From NCBI GenBank assembly GCA_027257055.1, contig JAPVLO010000003.1, positions 6,637,501-6,701,500 on the forward strand: a stretch of 64,000 bases of DNA, in the 5' to 3' direction. Both the position numbers and the translations under genes were made by a program. This document shows positions 1 to 12,529 of this stretch, piece by piece. Origin of the DNA: Cephalopachus bancanus (Eukaryota > Chordata > Mammalia > Primates > Tarsiidae). Within the stretch, counting starts at the first letter, position 1. The number at the start of each line of letters is the position of its first letter. Under the pieces are notes generated by a model. It saw only the letters and a list, made by a program, of their open reading frames with translations, did no database searches and was not told where the DNA came from.

Positions 1-119
1 TATTTGAAAATAGAGCTTTTGAAGATATGATCAAGATAAGATGAAGTCAGTAGAGTTAGCTCAATCCGATATCATTGAAATCCTAAATGGTGGAAAACAC
101 TACATGCAAAGGCATACAT

Positions 120-386
120 AGGGAAAATGACATGTGACAATGGAGACAGAGATTGAAAAGCTGCCACTGCAACCTAAGAATCGTCAAGAAGTGCTGGCAA
201 ACCACTAAAAGTTAGAAAGAGGAAAAGAAGAATTTACTCTTACAGAGTTCAGAGGGAGTATGGCCCAGACAACACCTTGAATTTAGACATCTAGCCACCA
301 GAATTGCAAGAAAATACATTTCTCTTAATTTAAGGCATTCAATTTTGGTGCTTTGTTACAGTAGCTCTAGGAAATTAATATACCCA
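120..386 (+). mobile_element. MaLR LTR remnant (MLT1-like)
   Basis: The segment reads like the 3' part of an ERVL-MaLR LTR. It has ACATGTGACAATGGAGACAG near its start, then a CACCTTGAATTTAGACATCTAGCC stretch (split here only by divergence), CCAGAATTGCAAGAAAATAC, and a terminal TTTGTTACAGTAGCTCTAGG followed by AAATTAATATA. These blocks match in order what I know of MLT1-type LTRs. The 5' boundary is indistinct and no internal retroviral sequence follows, so it is a solo or truncated LTR. The subfamily is not resolved. Confidence 0.7.
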
Positions 387-417
387 TCAAAAAACACAAA
401 AACATAGCCTCACACAT

Positions 418-682
418 TTTTTTTTTTTTTTTTTTTGAGTTGGAGTCTCACTCTGTCACCCAGACTGGAGTGCAGTGGCCGCTCCCGGCCACCGCAGCCT
501 CGACTTGCTGGGCTCCAGCGATCCTTCCGCCTCAGCCTTCCAAGTAGCTGGAACTACAGGTACGCGCTACCACGCCCGGCTAATTTTCTTTTCGATTTAT
601 TGTAGAGATGAGGTCTCGCCAAGTTGCTCAGGCAGGTCTTGAACACTCAGGCTCAGGCAATCCACTCACCTTAGCCTCCCAA
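418..682 (-). mobile_element. Alu, lineage-specific dimer, 5' truncated
   Basis: A poly-T head followed by GAGTTGGAGTCTCACTCTG marks the Alu 3' end in reverse orientation. The right arm keeps the GTGGCCG...CGGCCAC stem (in reverse, CCGCTCCCGGCCACCG). The middle linker is GATTTATTGTAGAGATGAGG. The left arm carries the longer CCAAGTTGC form and stops near the CCTTAGCCTCCC block, so the first part of the left monomer is missing. Confidence 0.93.
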
Positions 683-689
683 TTATTGT

Positions 690-1716
690 TTTCTGATTAA
701 AACTGTCATGCCATTGTTCTTTCAGTAATGTGCCTGCAATTTCAGAAATTTGTTGATTCATATTGTTTTAAATATGCTTCCAAGTGAAAGAACCTTGTTA
801 TAAATGAGATTTTTTTTTCTTGCCTCTGTAAGTTAGAGTATATAAGGAAGTTTTATCTGCCACTTTCTTGGGAGTCAGAATTATGAGCTATCCTTCTAAT
901 ATTTATTTCAAACTTTTCTATCCATAATCTGTCCACCAGAATATTTAATATAGTTGGTTTAGGGCTACTCCACAGTTTCAGAAAAGATGAAAATTCACAT
1001 TATTTGTGCTTGATTTGTCCATATCTTTAGTTTTTTGTGTGGAAATTGTATTTATATTGTGTTTATAACCTTACACTTCTTTTTTTCCAAAAGTAAGGTT
1101 TTGATAGGTGGAACTATGCTCATTTATATTTATGATTTTCACACCTTAAAGAGTCCTTGGAACATTGCAACCATAAGGCAAAAATATATTAGTGAAATGA
1201 ATATTATCCATTTGTTAATTCACTTAATGAAAAAAGAAGTGAAAAACAAAACAAAAACTTCCCAAAGGTTTAAAATATTTCATTATGGAATATAGTATTA
1301 TTTATGACCTTTCATTATACAAAATATATAGCAATGACATTTTAGACATAACCTCCAGGTTAAAAAAAAATAAATTTTCTATTATGGGCAAAATATTTTT
1401 AAAAGATACTTCAGTATTTTTTTCTAAGGGTAATATATATTTTTCAGTTGATTTTTTTGTGTCTGATTTTTACCTGACACTTTCTAGAGCAACAACAGCT
1501 ACCTTACTATTGAGAAATATGATATAGAATCCAAGTTCCATTTCTATCAATCTTTGTACATTAGTGTTTTTCAGTCAACTGAACAGGTCATCAACCATTT
1601 CACCTATGACTGATGTGAAGATAGCATTTGATTTCAGCACTCTTGATGAATAAATGGTAGCTATCTACGTAACACACTGAACGTACATATATGCATAAAA
1701 ATCAGCAATTCAATCT
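690..1716. other. unassigned AT-rich DNA
   Basis: No repeat family, splice structure or credible reading frame is recognised. The short open frames here (60-86 codons) are K/I/F-rich and typical of chance ORFs in AT-rich DNA. Confidence 0.6.
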
Positions 1717-2012
1717 CCCAGGTTGTACATGGTGGCTCACACCTGTAATTCTAGTTCTTTGGGAGGCTGAGGTGGGGAGACTGCTTGAAGATAGGGGTTC
1801 AAGGTCATCCTGGGTAACACAAGGAGACTCCATCACCACGGGGAAAAAAAAAAAAAAGCCAGGTATGGGTGGTACTTGTTTGTAGTTCTAGCTACTTCAA
1901 ATGACAAGACTAAAGGACTGCTTAAACCCAGAAGTTGGAGGGTACAATGATCCATGATCACACCAATGCATTCCAGTTGAGGTGACAGAGCAAGAAATCT
2001 GTTTCTGAATAA
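1717..2012 (+). mobile_element. Old AluJ-like dimer
   Basis: TGGTGGCTCACACCTGTAAT and TTTGGGAGGCTGAGG identify the left arm. A mid A-tract at about 1845-1857 and a divergent right arm ending in GGTGACAGAGCAAGAAATCT complete the dimer. It lacks the specialised linker and right-arm stem of the other copies and is heavily diverged, so it predates that family. Confidence 0.85.
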
Positions 2013-3080
2013 ATTATTCCCTTTATTCCTTAACTACCTAAGAAAGTCCATTTGATCAGTGAATCCATTAGGGATTTGCCTTGGAAAAAAGAAAAGGATA
2101 CTTGTTTAGGCAAGTAGCATCTGCTTTTAACAATTATTTTCATTTTCTGTCTTTTTTTACTCTCATAATTTATCAAAAATATAAATTTAATCAGCACATC
2201 TTTAAAAAGTCTTTGAATATATTTTGTAAACATCACTGACCATAAATAGTTGGATTGCTTGTTCAATTTCCACAAATAAAATACATGAAAAAAGTATATC
2301 ACATGTCTTATATTCTCCAAGAATGTGAGTTAAAAGCAGGAACAAAAAAAGTCTCTAAGAATGACCAATTATGTCATTATATGCTAAGAAACTATTATTT
2401 TTATAGACACATAGTTGTTACTTTGTATCCAGTGTTTTCTGGTTTTCTATATTTTCTCAACTACCTGATAAATACTTAATTGTCCATTTTGACTCTCATT
2501 TTGAAATTATCCATCCTGACATAGTGATTTTTCACTGATGGAAAGATAGGAATGTAAATTAAGTTTGGCCAGGTAGACATTTTTGCCCTAAGCTATTTGA
2601 ATCCTGATGTCAGTGATTCAAGAATGGAGTAAATTCACCTTGTCAAAATGCACTTTTAAGATCAATATGATTTATGGAATTTGCCAGGTGCCCCTTTTTT
2701 TTCTCAACACAATTCCATATTTTTTTAAAAAGCCTGCAATATATTACCATATTATTCCAATTAATAAATATTTTTCTTACTAAGTTAACTAGAATTTTTT
2801 GCTGTTACTTCATTTAAATAAATCAGACTCAGAAGTTTAATAAATGATATTAGTCATATTTATGGAGTAAATAGAAATAAAATGAACCTAATAATCTATA
2901 ACAAAGTTAATCTCCATAAAGGCAGATGTGATTTTTTTAACCTTTATATATGAATTTTCATAATAGGACTTACACCATGGTATCTGATGAATGTTTATTT
3001 AATAAATTATTTGAATAAATTAAAGTTTGCCTATTTGGTTAACTAAAGATTGTTTTCTTTATTATATAAAACAAATTTTT
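2013..3080. other. unassigned AT-rich DNA
   Basis: AT-rich sequence with short homopolymer runs. No repeat family or gene feature was recognised. Confidence 0.55.
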
Positions 3081-3375
3081 TAGCTGGGCTCGGTGGCTCA
3101 ACCTGTAATCCTGCGCCTTTGGGAGGCTGAGGTGAGTGGATTGACTGAGCCCATGGGTTCGAGACCCGCCTGGGCAACTTGGCGAGACCTCATCTCTACA
3201 ATAAATCAAAAACTAGCCTGGCGTGGTAGCGCGCGCCTGTAGTTTCAGCTACTTGGAAGGCTGAGGCAGAAGGATCGCCGGAGCCCAACAGGTCGAGGCT
3301 GTGGTGGCCGGCAGCGGCCACTGCACTCCAGTCTGGACGACAGAGTGAGACTCCAACTAAAAAAAAAAAAAAAAA
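3081..3375 (+). mobile_element. Alu, lineage-specific dimer (long left-arm form)
   Basis: A complete dimer beginning GGGCTCGGTGGCTCA, with the left-arm B-box region GGGTTCGAGACCCGCC, the longer GGGCAACTTGGCGAGACC form, linker CTACAATAAATCAAAAA, right-arm stem GTGGCCG-GCAG-CGGCCAC and a terminal poly-A. CpG sites are largely intact, so it is fairly young. Confidence 0.95.
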
Positions 3376-3560
3376 TTTTTTTTGCACCAAAAGAAGCATG
3401 CTAGGTATCATGACCATTATTTTCTAAAATAGCATTTTAATGAAAAAAATCATATAATCAAGATTAAAACAAAGATATTTTGCCTTGAAATATTTAAAAC
3501 CAAGTCATCATTTTGCTGAAGCATATTAATATTTATATATTATTTAAAATTTTTCTGTCA

Positions 3561-3738
3561 ATGTTAATCATCTTTAATCATTAGAATTGAAAAATGAAAT
3601 TGGAGCACATTTATTTTTCAGATTTTCATTTTCTGTTCTGGCATGAATTATCTTTGATCATAAGGACTGAAAAATGAAATTAGAATACAATTATTTTTTA
3701 GACTTTCATTTTCTGGCCTGGCATGAATAGACTTTGGG
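3561..3738. repeat. 80-bp tandem duplication, two copies plus a stub
   Basis: TGAAAAATGAAAT recurs at 3588 and 3668, and GCATGAAT at 3641 and 3721, both with a spacing of exactly 80. The intervening text matches with scattered substitutions (for example ATCTTTAATCAT versus ATCTTTGATCAT). This is an old local tandem duplication lying just upstream of the L1M/HAL1 start. Confidence 0.88.
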
Positions 3739-6700
3739 AGTTTTCACTCCTGTCCTTGTAACAAGAAAAAAGCTGAACGAACTGAAAATCAACAGCTTTT
3801 TTTTTTTTAAAGATATATCCAAGAACTGAGGTCTGAGGGCAGTCACTGCCCATTAAATTGAAAAGATAAGTAGATGTGGAGAATCACAACTTACAGAAGG
3901 GAAACCCAGGAGGAAAACAAACAAACACAAAACCCTCCATGTCAATTAATACTGGGGTTATCTAAACTGTAACTGATAAACTTCTGGAGACTCTGTGTGG
4001 ACAGTTCAAGACTTAAAAACTCCCGGGGTTTAGCCTTAGAGGCTTGCAGACTTAAGAGTTTTGCCTTCAGAACACTACCAAGTTCTCACAGTGAAGCATC
4101 TTGAAGAGGCAGAGAAAAAAATATACTCGTATGTCCACAGCATTCTGTTCTTCTTAACGAGGTCTACACTAAATAAATCTTTTTTTTTTTTTTTTTGAGT
4201 TGGAGTCTCTCTCTGTCGCCCAGACTGGAGTGCAGTGGCCGCTCCCGGCCACCACAGCCTCGACCTGCTGGGGCTCCGGCGATCCTTCTGCCTCAGCCTT
4301 CCGAGTAGCCGGAATTACAGCCATGCTCTACCACGCCCGGCTGATTTTTTGATTTATTGTAGAGATGAGGTCTCACTGCCCAGGCGGGTCTCGAACCCGC
4401 GGGCTCAGGCAATCCACTCACCTCAGCCTCCCAAAGGCGCGGAATTACAGGTTGAGCCACCGAGCCCGGCAATAAGTCTATTTTATCAAACCCAAACTGA
4501 TGGTGTTTTTTACAGAGACTGATTGACCTGGGGTAACCTAACTGTAGCTTCATTTTTTCTTCCCACCTAGGGACAAATAACAAAGCAAAACTCAGAAGCC
4601 TATGTGAAGGTCATAGCCCAAGGACTGGGACTTACTAAAATACAGAAACCTAATTACAGGACTACAGAATGCTTCTTCCCCTGAAACACCTTACCACCAC
4701 ATAAATTGGACTCCTGTATAATAACGGGACAATACACTGAAAAACAGTGCATCCCCAATATTATCTGAGAAGAGGTCGCTAGGAAAACCAAAAGGCAATC
4801 GAAGACGTAAAAACAAAGACACCAGAAAATTTTAACTTCTGAGATCCACAGCAAAGAGTAAACACAGCACAATTTAAGTGGACATTATGCAAAAACAAAT
4901 GGACAATTAAGCAAAGAGATGAAAACTCTAAGAATGAAATAATTAAAATAAAATACTAGAAAATTTTAAAGAGGGCTTTCAATAGGTGCATCAATAAACT
5001 GGACACATCCAAGAACATACTCAGTGAACTTAAGGATATATCAGTAGCAACTTTTGAAACTGAAAAGCAAGGAGAAAATGAATCTAAAAAAGGTATAGAA
5101 TATCCAAGCAATATGGAACAATTACAGAAGTTGTAGCATTCATAAAGGAACTACCTGAAAGAGAAGGAGAAAAACAAAACAAAACAAACAAAAAAAGAAG
5201 ACATATATTGGCAAAAATGACAGAACTTTCCAAATTTACTGACAAATACAGACAGCCCAGAGAACACCAAGAAGGATAAATACCAAAAACTTTATACCTC
5301 AGCATATTATATTTAACCACAGAAAATCAAAGAGAAAGAAAAAAGTCTTGAAGGATGCTGGGGAAGGGAAAGGAGACAAGGGAACACTTTACTTATAAAA
5401 GAGCAAAGATAAGAATAATGTCTAACTTCTCTTCATAAATTATGTAAGCATGAGAATGGACTGGAATATTTATAGTGTTAAAATAAAAGAACCACCAAGT
5501 TATCATTGTTATCTACCAAAATCCTAATTTAAAAAGGTAAATACAAAATAAAGACTTTCTCCGACAAAAATAAATTAAGACAACTTGTCATCAGTAGACC
5601 TGCCTTGCAAGAAATGTTAAAGGAATATCATATGTCAAAAACTCTGCTCTATTGGAGGAAAGGAAAAATGTTAGAGAAGGAATAAAATAAAATTTTTGCT
5701 TAAAAATATTTTTAATTAATCTAACAAAAAGTAGTTTGCTCAATATAATAACAATGTATTAAAGATTTACTGTTTATGGATAAATGAAATGAATACTAGC
5801 TATGCAATAAAAGGATGGGAAAGAGGAATCTGGAATATTCTGTTATAGGGTGTTTTCACTCACTACCTGAGAAGTCATATTATATGTAGAAATGCTTGGA
5901 TTAGTTATAAATGTACACTGCAAACTCAATGACATAATTAAAATGATTTTTTAAAAGTAGAATTGATATGCTGAGAGGTGAAAACAAATGTAATAATACA
6001 AAATACTCAATGAGAACAAGAAAAAGCACAAAAATAATGGAAGAAAAAACAAGAAAAGTAGAGAACACAGTAAAAATTTGGTAAATAATAATTCTAGTAT
6101 GTCAATAATCACCTTCAACACCAGTAGTCTAAATATAACATAAAAAAGAGATTTTTTGAATATTTTGCAAAAACAACAAAAAAGACCCAATTATATGTTG
6201 TCTAAAAACAAGTCACTTTAAATATAAGAACACAGATAAATTAAATAAAAGAATGGAGATTCACCATGCTAATACTAATCAAAAGAAAGCTGGAGTAATT
6301 GTTAATTTCACACAAAGCGGATTTCAGAGCAAGAAAAATTACTAAGGATGAAGAGAATTTTTAAATAATGATACAGAGGACAGTGACAAAGGGTCAAAGA
6401 GAAGACACACCAATTTTTAGTGTCTGTGTCTAGTAGTAGACATCTAAATATGTGAGGCAAAACCAGGCAGAAATGCAAGAAGTAGATGAGTTCACTGTTA
6501 TAGCTGGAAACTTCTCTATCAGTAATTAACATCCAGAAAACAGAAAATAAAGACATAGTTGCACTAAACAGCACCACCAATCAACATGGTTTGATTGATA
6601 TCTATCCATAGGATACTTCATCCAAAAATAGTAGATAACACATTCACAAAGTAAGGCCACATTCTGAGCCATAAAACACACCTTAACAAATTTAAAATAA

Positions 6701-7020
6701 TAGAAATTATAGAAAATATGCTCTCAGTTCAGTTCATATTGACAAATTGGATATAATAAGCTAATGATCTATTGTTATTGTAGTAACAAATTCACAACTT
6801 ACAAGTAAAATTTATTCTTTTTATGCACCTGCTTTTCCCTAATATAAATGCAATCATATTAACAGGATCTTGAATATTTACACAGAAACATTAAGCAGTA
6901 GGGTAACTGGAAGAATGTCAGCAGAAATTTGAAAACCATTCATTAAAAAAAAGATGTTCAGAAGAACTTCAACAAAAATTGACTGAGTAATTTAATAGTC
7001 TAATGCACATTTTAAAAATA
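3739..7020 (+). mobile_element. Old L1M/HAL1-type LINE, sense orientation
   Basis: Starts near TTTTCACTCCTGTCCTTG. It passes through a 5' leader (CAAGAACTGAGGTCTGAGGG), then ORF1-like coiled-coil coding text around 4900-5300 (AACATACTCAGTGAACTTAAGG) and a downstream block around 5580-5660 (CTGCCTTGCAAGAAATGTTA) seen in mammalian L1/HAL1 elements. Later text around 6590-6660 (ATAGGATACTTCATCC) resembles the ORF2 endonuclease region. All frames are broken by many stops. An Alu sits at 4180-4471. Whether this is HAL1 or an L1M with a short ORF2 stub needs a consensus alignment. The 3' limit is approximate. Confidence 0.65.
4180..4471 (-). mobile_element. Alu, lineage-specific dimer (short left-arm form), young
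   Basis: A full-length antisense copy. The left arm, read on the minus strand, has the 17-nt T-arm-like motif GCGGGTTCGAGACCCGC (4384-4400) and the shortened GGGCAGTGAGACC form. The right arm has a perfect GTGGCCG...CGGCCAC stem. Flanks AATAAATCT (4172-4180) and AATAAGTCT (4471-4479) form a target-site duplication. It inserted into the surrounding old LINE. Confidence 0.96.
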
Positions 7021-8860
7021 AAATTGGCCACTCTATAATACATGAAGAAAGCATAGCACTAAATTCCAACTCTATATTAAGCATATTCTAGTATATCGTG
7101 TATAAAACACTGCCCAAAGAGATGAGTGTTTACATGAAATTTCTTTTGCTGTGCATGTGTTGATTTTCTTGCTCCTGTGTGAGGACCTCATTATTGATGC
7201 TGCTTTCTTCCTTCCTACAATGTTGCCTGACATACAACAGAAAGATATTTACCCAGATTTTCTAAATGTAGTTCATAACTTCTTCCTTGTGTCACTTCTA
7301 GATCTCCTTCAGACTTAAATTAGCACAATAATTCTTGATCACTTTTTTTACTGATCTGATTTCAAAAGAACTGTGACTAAGAATAATTAGAATTATTCAT
7401 TCTGCATGTTACAATGCATGTTACATGAGAGTTAATAAAATTTGATCAATGAGTGAATAAATGATGTAATAAAGTCAGTATAGTGAGGGATTCTTTTTCT
7501 TCGTTCTGGCATAAAATTATTATTCCACAAGTTCCACAATCTAGCCAAATTTATTATAATCACACTTAAACATATATATGTCTGCTGTTAAGTACTTTTT
7601 TGCTGATATGAAACAATTATATCTAATTTCACATTAATAAATTTAACATCTAGAGGTAACTTTCTCCAATATTTCCCATAACTAGTCTTTGCTCCAAGTT
7701 CTTGAACTTGATCCAATGTCAAAGAATTCTAATGATGGATCTACTATTAGAATCAATACAACCCCCCAAAATAAAATAAAACAAAAGGGAAAATTGAGTT
7801 GCACAATTGCTGTAAAACTTTTATGCTTTCTATAATTTTAAATAATTTTATTAATTAACTTACTGATTTATAATCTATGTAAATACAGAAAAGAGAAAAT
7901 TAAAGTGATTAATTAACATTCCTGAAATATAAAATTTGATATGAAAATCTGAAAAAAAAATAGCAGATATGTGGAAATTACCTTCATCTTGTGGCTATAT
8001 CATCTTGCTTGGCAGAAACTTTAACCACAAAGGAGTTTCCAGACCTGCACACATGCACATTCGAAGCCTAAAGCTATCTTCATATGACCTTTGAGTTATT
8101 ACCATATCATTAGCATTGATTAGCATTGTGGTTTAATACTCTCCCCTCCCCATGGATTTCACTTAGTTACTCATGGAACATGTGCATGCATGCACAGTCC
8201 CAAAGGTTACATAACACAAGACCTGCCCATCAAATCAGGAAAAATGCAGATTGACAGGAGAATGAGGAAAAAGGAAGTTAGACAAACAAATGATAAAACA
8301 AAAGCCCATGATTAGCTCAGGGCTGGTCCTTTCTTGGACAACCTGCTTGTCCTTTGTACTGCAGGGAGTGTACTCTTGCTTTTAAAAAATTAATTGCTTA
8401 CTTGAAATTGTGTTGTGTTTCCAATATTTGTCAATGAGACGCAAGAGTGAGGACCACAATGCTGGACCTGCTAGCCCTGTAACAACAATGTGTACCCCCT
8501 TAATGTGATAAAAAGTGTATTTCACCTTTGTTCTTTCAAAACCATATAACCCCAGTATTATCAAGAGGAATAAATAAGAAAAAAATTGAGGTGTATTCTA
8601 TGAAGTACTTGACAAATACTTTTCAAAACCGTCAAGATAATGAAAAACAAAGAAATACAGGGAAACTGCTGAGAAGACATGACAACTAACTGCAATGTAG
8701 TATATTGGATATGATCCTAGAACAGACAATACACATTAGAGAAAAATCTAATGAAATCTGAATCAAGTGTGGCGTTTAGCAATATATACCAAAGTTGGTT
8801 TCTTAGTCATGACAAATGTACTACGGTAATGTGACATATTAATTATTGGAGTTCAGAGTG
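7021..8860. other. unassigned DNA, possible degraded repeat at 7980-8570
   Basis: No family is recognised. The 7980-8570 part is less AT-biased, and the text GGCTGGTCCTTTCTTGGACA followed by TGCAGGGAGTGTACTC is loosely reminiscent of an LTR end. I cannot define its borders or terminal repeats. No gene is supported. Confidence 0.4.
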
Positions 8861-10210
8861 AGAGGTATATGGGAACTGTTTGTATTTGATAATTATGAAT
8901 GTGTATTTGCTGCTGTTGGGAGGAGTGTCCTGTATTGTTAGTTAGGTTGATTTGATTGATGTTCCTCAAATATCTATATTCTGACTGATTTTTTAAAAAT
9001 TTGTTATATCAATTACTGAAAGAGGATTTCTCAGACAATAATTGTAGATTTTTCTAATTCTCTTTTGGGTTCTATTAGGTTATACTCCACACGATAAGTT
9101 CTATTTTTAAGTGCATTAAACATTTAAGCATGTTAACCTCCTTGGAGAATAATTTTTAATTCATTATTCAATATCCTTCTTCATCTTTTGCAATACATCT
9201 TGCTCTGAAACCTACCTTGTCTTATGTTAATATAGACTCTCCAGTTTCCTCTTAAATAATTTTTTATGCTATGTGTTTTCTCTCTTTTTACTTTTCACCT
9301 TTATATTTAAAATGAATTTTTATAGAAAGTAGATAGTTGAATCTTGCTTTTATTACCAACTTAAAAATCACTGTCTTTTAATTAGGGTGCTGAGATCATT
9401 TATACTTAATACAATTATCGTTATTGTTTTGATATAAATGTATAAACATTAGTTGGTTTCCATTTGTTCCATCTGTTGTTATTCTCATTTTTGCTTTTTC
9501 TTTTTGACTTTGAATTTAAATGTGTGTTTTTTATTACTTGGTTTTAGTTTCATTATTAGCTTATTCATTATATTTATTTTTCTACTTTAGTCATTGCTCT
9601 TAGTTTTATAATATGTGTCTTTAACTTATCATAGTACCTCTACAAATATCATACATACATACTCATATATATTCTGTGAACATTACAGCATTATAGATCT
9701 AATTCATCCCTTGCATTCTTTGCATTCTTTATCATATGTTTTAAATTTACATGTTATAGTATCCTTAATTAATTGTTTTATTTCTTTAGGCAATTACCTT
9801 TATGAGTGATGAAAAATAAGAATAAAGGCCTTTTATGTTTACTTTAACGCTTTTTTTTATCATTCCTGGAACTATTCATTTATTTGTGTAGATCCAACTT
9901 TATCTCTGATGGCAATTTCTATGTAATGTTTTAAACCATTCCTTGTAGTGCATGTCTGCAGGCAAGTAACTCCTTCAGTTTTTGTTTGTTTGTTTGTCTG
10001 AAAAAGTCTTTATATTGTTTTTGGTTGTGAAATATGTTTATATTTGATATAAATTAAGAACTTAGCAGAATATTCTATCCAGTACTCAAAATCACCCCAT
10101 TATTTTCTAGTTTGCCGGCTTTCTTATGAGAAATATTGTTTTTTTGTATTAGATATATTTTATTATTTAATTTTTTTTTCTGTATCTAGTGTGTTTTTGT
10201 ATCAACTGCC

Positions 10211-10624
10211 TGCTATGATTTGAGTATTTGATCCTCCAAACCTCATGTTGAAATTTGATTCCAATGTTGGAGATGGGCCTAATAGAAAGTGTTTGGGTCA
10301 TAGAGGTGGATCCCTCATGAAAGGCGTGGTGCCAACCTCACAGAAAAGAGTGAGTTCTCACTTTATTAATTCCCAATAAAGTTCTTCAGAAAGAATGGTT
10401 GGCAAAAAACCTGACACTTTCCCTCTCTTTCTTGCTTTCTCCCTCTTGCCAGAAGATCTCTGCACACACTAAGTCTACTTTGCCTTACATCATGAATGGA
10501 AGCAGCCTGAGTCCCTCAGCAGAGGAATATTCTGTTCCTATGCTTCCTGGATAGCCAATGAAACCTCTTCATAAATTGCCCAGCTTCAGGTATCACTTTG
10601 TAGTAACTCAAATGGACTAAGACA
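10211..10624 (+). mobile_element. MaLR solo LTR (MST-like), nested
   Basis: Begins TGCTATGATTTGAGT and continues CCTCCAAACCTCATGTTGAA, GTGTTTGGGTCATAGAGGTG, CCTCTTCATAAATTGCCCAG, ending AACTCAAATGGACTAAGACA. It therefore has the TG...CA ends of an LTR and the ordered blocks of MST/MLT LTRs. Length, about 414 bp, fits a near-complete solo LTR. It interrupts an older antisense L1. Confidence 0.85.
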
Positions 10625-10710
10625 CTATCTTTAATTCTTTTTTTTAATCTATGGGTTTTCACTATTTTAATATTACCTGTCTAGGAAAGTTTGTGTTTAC
10701 AGGTGTCCAA

Positions 10711-11224
10711 GGGAGGAGGCTCCCAAAAAAGAATTTTTTTTTTTTTTTGGAGAGCAGGACCCTTGTAATAAAGGCTCCCCTACTAGGTAAGTGTTCTAGG
10801 AACACATCAGCATCAGTGTACATTGTGGTGAGTTTATTTTATTTTTAGATTCTTTCCATGTATTTGCCCATTTCACGATGGGTGATTTATGAGCACACCT
10901 GCCCACACCACATTAATTGCTCAGCAGTTTTTGACCAAAAACGGCATGACTCCCCTCCTCCCCAGCCCACCTTCCCTATTCACCAGAGCAATATTATTTG
11001 CTTCCCCAAATGAAAAAACTTCTCAAAGGAGAACACTTTGCTAATGTGGAAGAGGTGAAACAAAAAAAGCCATCAGAATTGACGAGTTCAAAAACTGTGT
11101 GAACAGTGAAAGAAGCATCTCAATGTGCGTATTATATCAAATGAAGAATATTTTGAAATTTAAACACGTAAGAATAAATACACAGTTGTAAATAAATAAA
11201 TTCAGAGTCTATTTTAGTTCTCCC
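10711..11224 (+). mobile_element. Mariner-type deleted element, copy 1
   Basis: Shares ordered blocks with the copies at 42519 and 58886: a 5' terminal region with GGCTCCCAAAAAAG, the block ACCCTTGTAATAAAGGCTCC, ACATCAGCATCAGTGT, ATTTGCCCATTTCACGATGG, then degenerate transposase C-terminal coding (from about 10905) and a 3' end AAATTTAAACACGTAAG. The transposase N-terminal two thirds are absent. This copy is the most diverged and has an internal poly-T expansion at 10734-10748. Confidence 0.8.
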
Positions 11225-11923
11225 TCGTGTGCGTGTGATATTTATCTTACTTTGACTTGTCTTCGCTTTTTAGATATGCTTTTTTTATTACTTTTAAAAC
11301 TTCATGATAATTATGAATTCTGATGTTTTTCCTTCTGTCTTGTCCTTCTTTTTTCTAGAATTCGAATTTCATGTATGTTAAACCATCTGACCACTGAGTA
11401 CTCTTTATTTTTCACTCTTTTTATCTTGATATTTCAGGTTGATAATTTGTATTGACCTATGCTCAATGGCCATGATTCTTTAATGCTATAGAATCTACTT
11501 ATGAACCGGTCAAAGGAGTTTATTATTGTTACTTTTTTGTAGCATTTCTTTCACTGTTTCTTTTAGTCTTTGTCTCTCTTTTGAAATTTCCTATATGTTC
11601 ATAAATCCTTTTGGCCATTTCTCCCAGATTCTTTAGTGGTTTGATCATAATTATTTAATTTGTATACAATGTTTGTGTCATCTGTCAGTCTGATTTTCTA
11701 GAATGCTTGATAACTTTTTTTCTTTAGACTGTCTCAAAAATATTAACTAAATGCCAGACATCTTTTATAGAGCAGTAGATACCCAGATGAAGAATGCTTA
11801 TGCCTGGAAACTGATAGTGTCTTCTCAGGCAATTAGCAGAGGGAATTGAGTCAATCTAGTCAAGAGTTGATCAGGATTTGGAATTTTTATTTCCTGCTAC
11901 GGTTATTTCAACAAATCAATTGT

Positions 11924-11926
<3 letters not shown>

Positions 11927-11959
<33 letters not shown>
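11927..11959. repeat. poly-T run of about 33
   Basis: An uninterrupted T tract. No Alu or L1 body is attached on either side, so it looks like a homopolymer expansion or the tail of an element no longer recognisable. Confidence 0.85.
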
Positions 11960-11960
<1 letters not shown>

Positions 11961-12416
11961 GTGTTAGCGCTTTCCTCTCATGTTTCAGCTATTTCTATAA
12001 CCCTTCCTAACAGGAGGCATGCATGTTTTCATGCTTCTTAGTGTTCTTGCTTACTACTGGTCCTTGCTAGTTTCATGGTTGGGTTGAATTTGTTTTGGTT
12101 TGAGAGAACTGTTATTCTTATAGGTAAGGCAGAGCCAAGTGATTGAGTCTCAGGGTTATGGCTTGCTCAGCATCCCTGTCCCTTTATCTCATAATCTGTG
12201 GTAAATTTTGTGATAATAAAAGTTTTCTACCCTCTTCCTCTGATGATAAAAGACCTCTATTAATACTATGTGAAGTGGAGCGTAAGCTTTTTTTTAAATC
12301 CTTATTTTAAAAGTATCATAGTTTTTTCTTTATTTTAGCAACAACGTGTCTTAATCTGTTACCAAGAGAAATGTAGTTTTCTGCTCCCAGAGGCTTAATG
12401 CTTTGAAAAAGAACAT

Positions 12417-12526
12417 GAGCCCAGCAGGTCGAGGCTGCGGTGGCCGGAAGCGGCCACTGCACTCCAGTCTGGGTGACAGAGTGAGACTCCAACTCAAAAA
12501 AAAAAAAAAGAAAAAAAGAAAAAAAA
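12417..12526 (+). mobile_element. Alu right-arm fragment, 5' truncated
   Basis: Starts inside the right monomer at GAGCCCAGCAGGTCGAGG. It keeps the GTGGCCG-GAAG-CGGCCAC stem and ends in a poly-A with G interruptions. Flanks AAAGAACATGAG and AAAAACATGAG form a short target-site duplication, so this is a genuine 5'-truncated insertion. Confidence 0.93.
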
Positions 12527-12529
12527 CAT

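Larger units (their letters stand above)
8861..12000 (-). mobile_element. Old antisense L1M/HAL1-type LINE, composite
   Basis: T-rich antisense LINE text. Blocks around 9190-9420 (CTTGCTCTGAAACCTACCTT; TCTTTTAATTAGGGTGCTGA) and 10090-10140 (TAGTTTGCCGGCTTTCTTAT) match the layout of old mammalian L1 copies read backwards. The element is split by a MaLR LTR (10211-10624) and a mariner copy (10711-11224), after which similar text resumes (TTGTCTCTCTTTTGAAATTT, about 11570). Borders are approximate and the right portion is the least certain. Confidence 0.5.

Noticed and set aside
7980..8570. Possible LTR
   Set aside because: No matching terminal TG...CA pair, target-site duplication or primer-binding site could be located; left unassigned.
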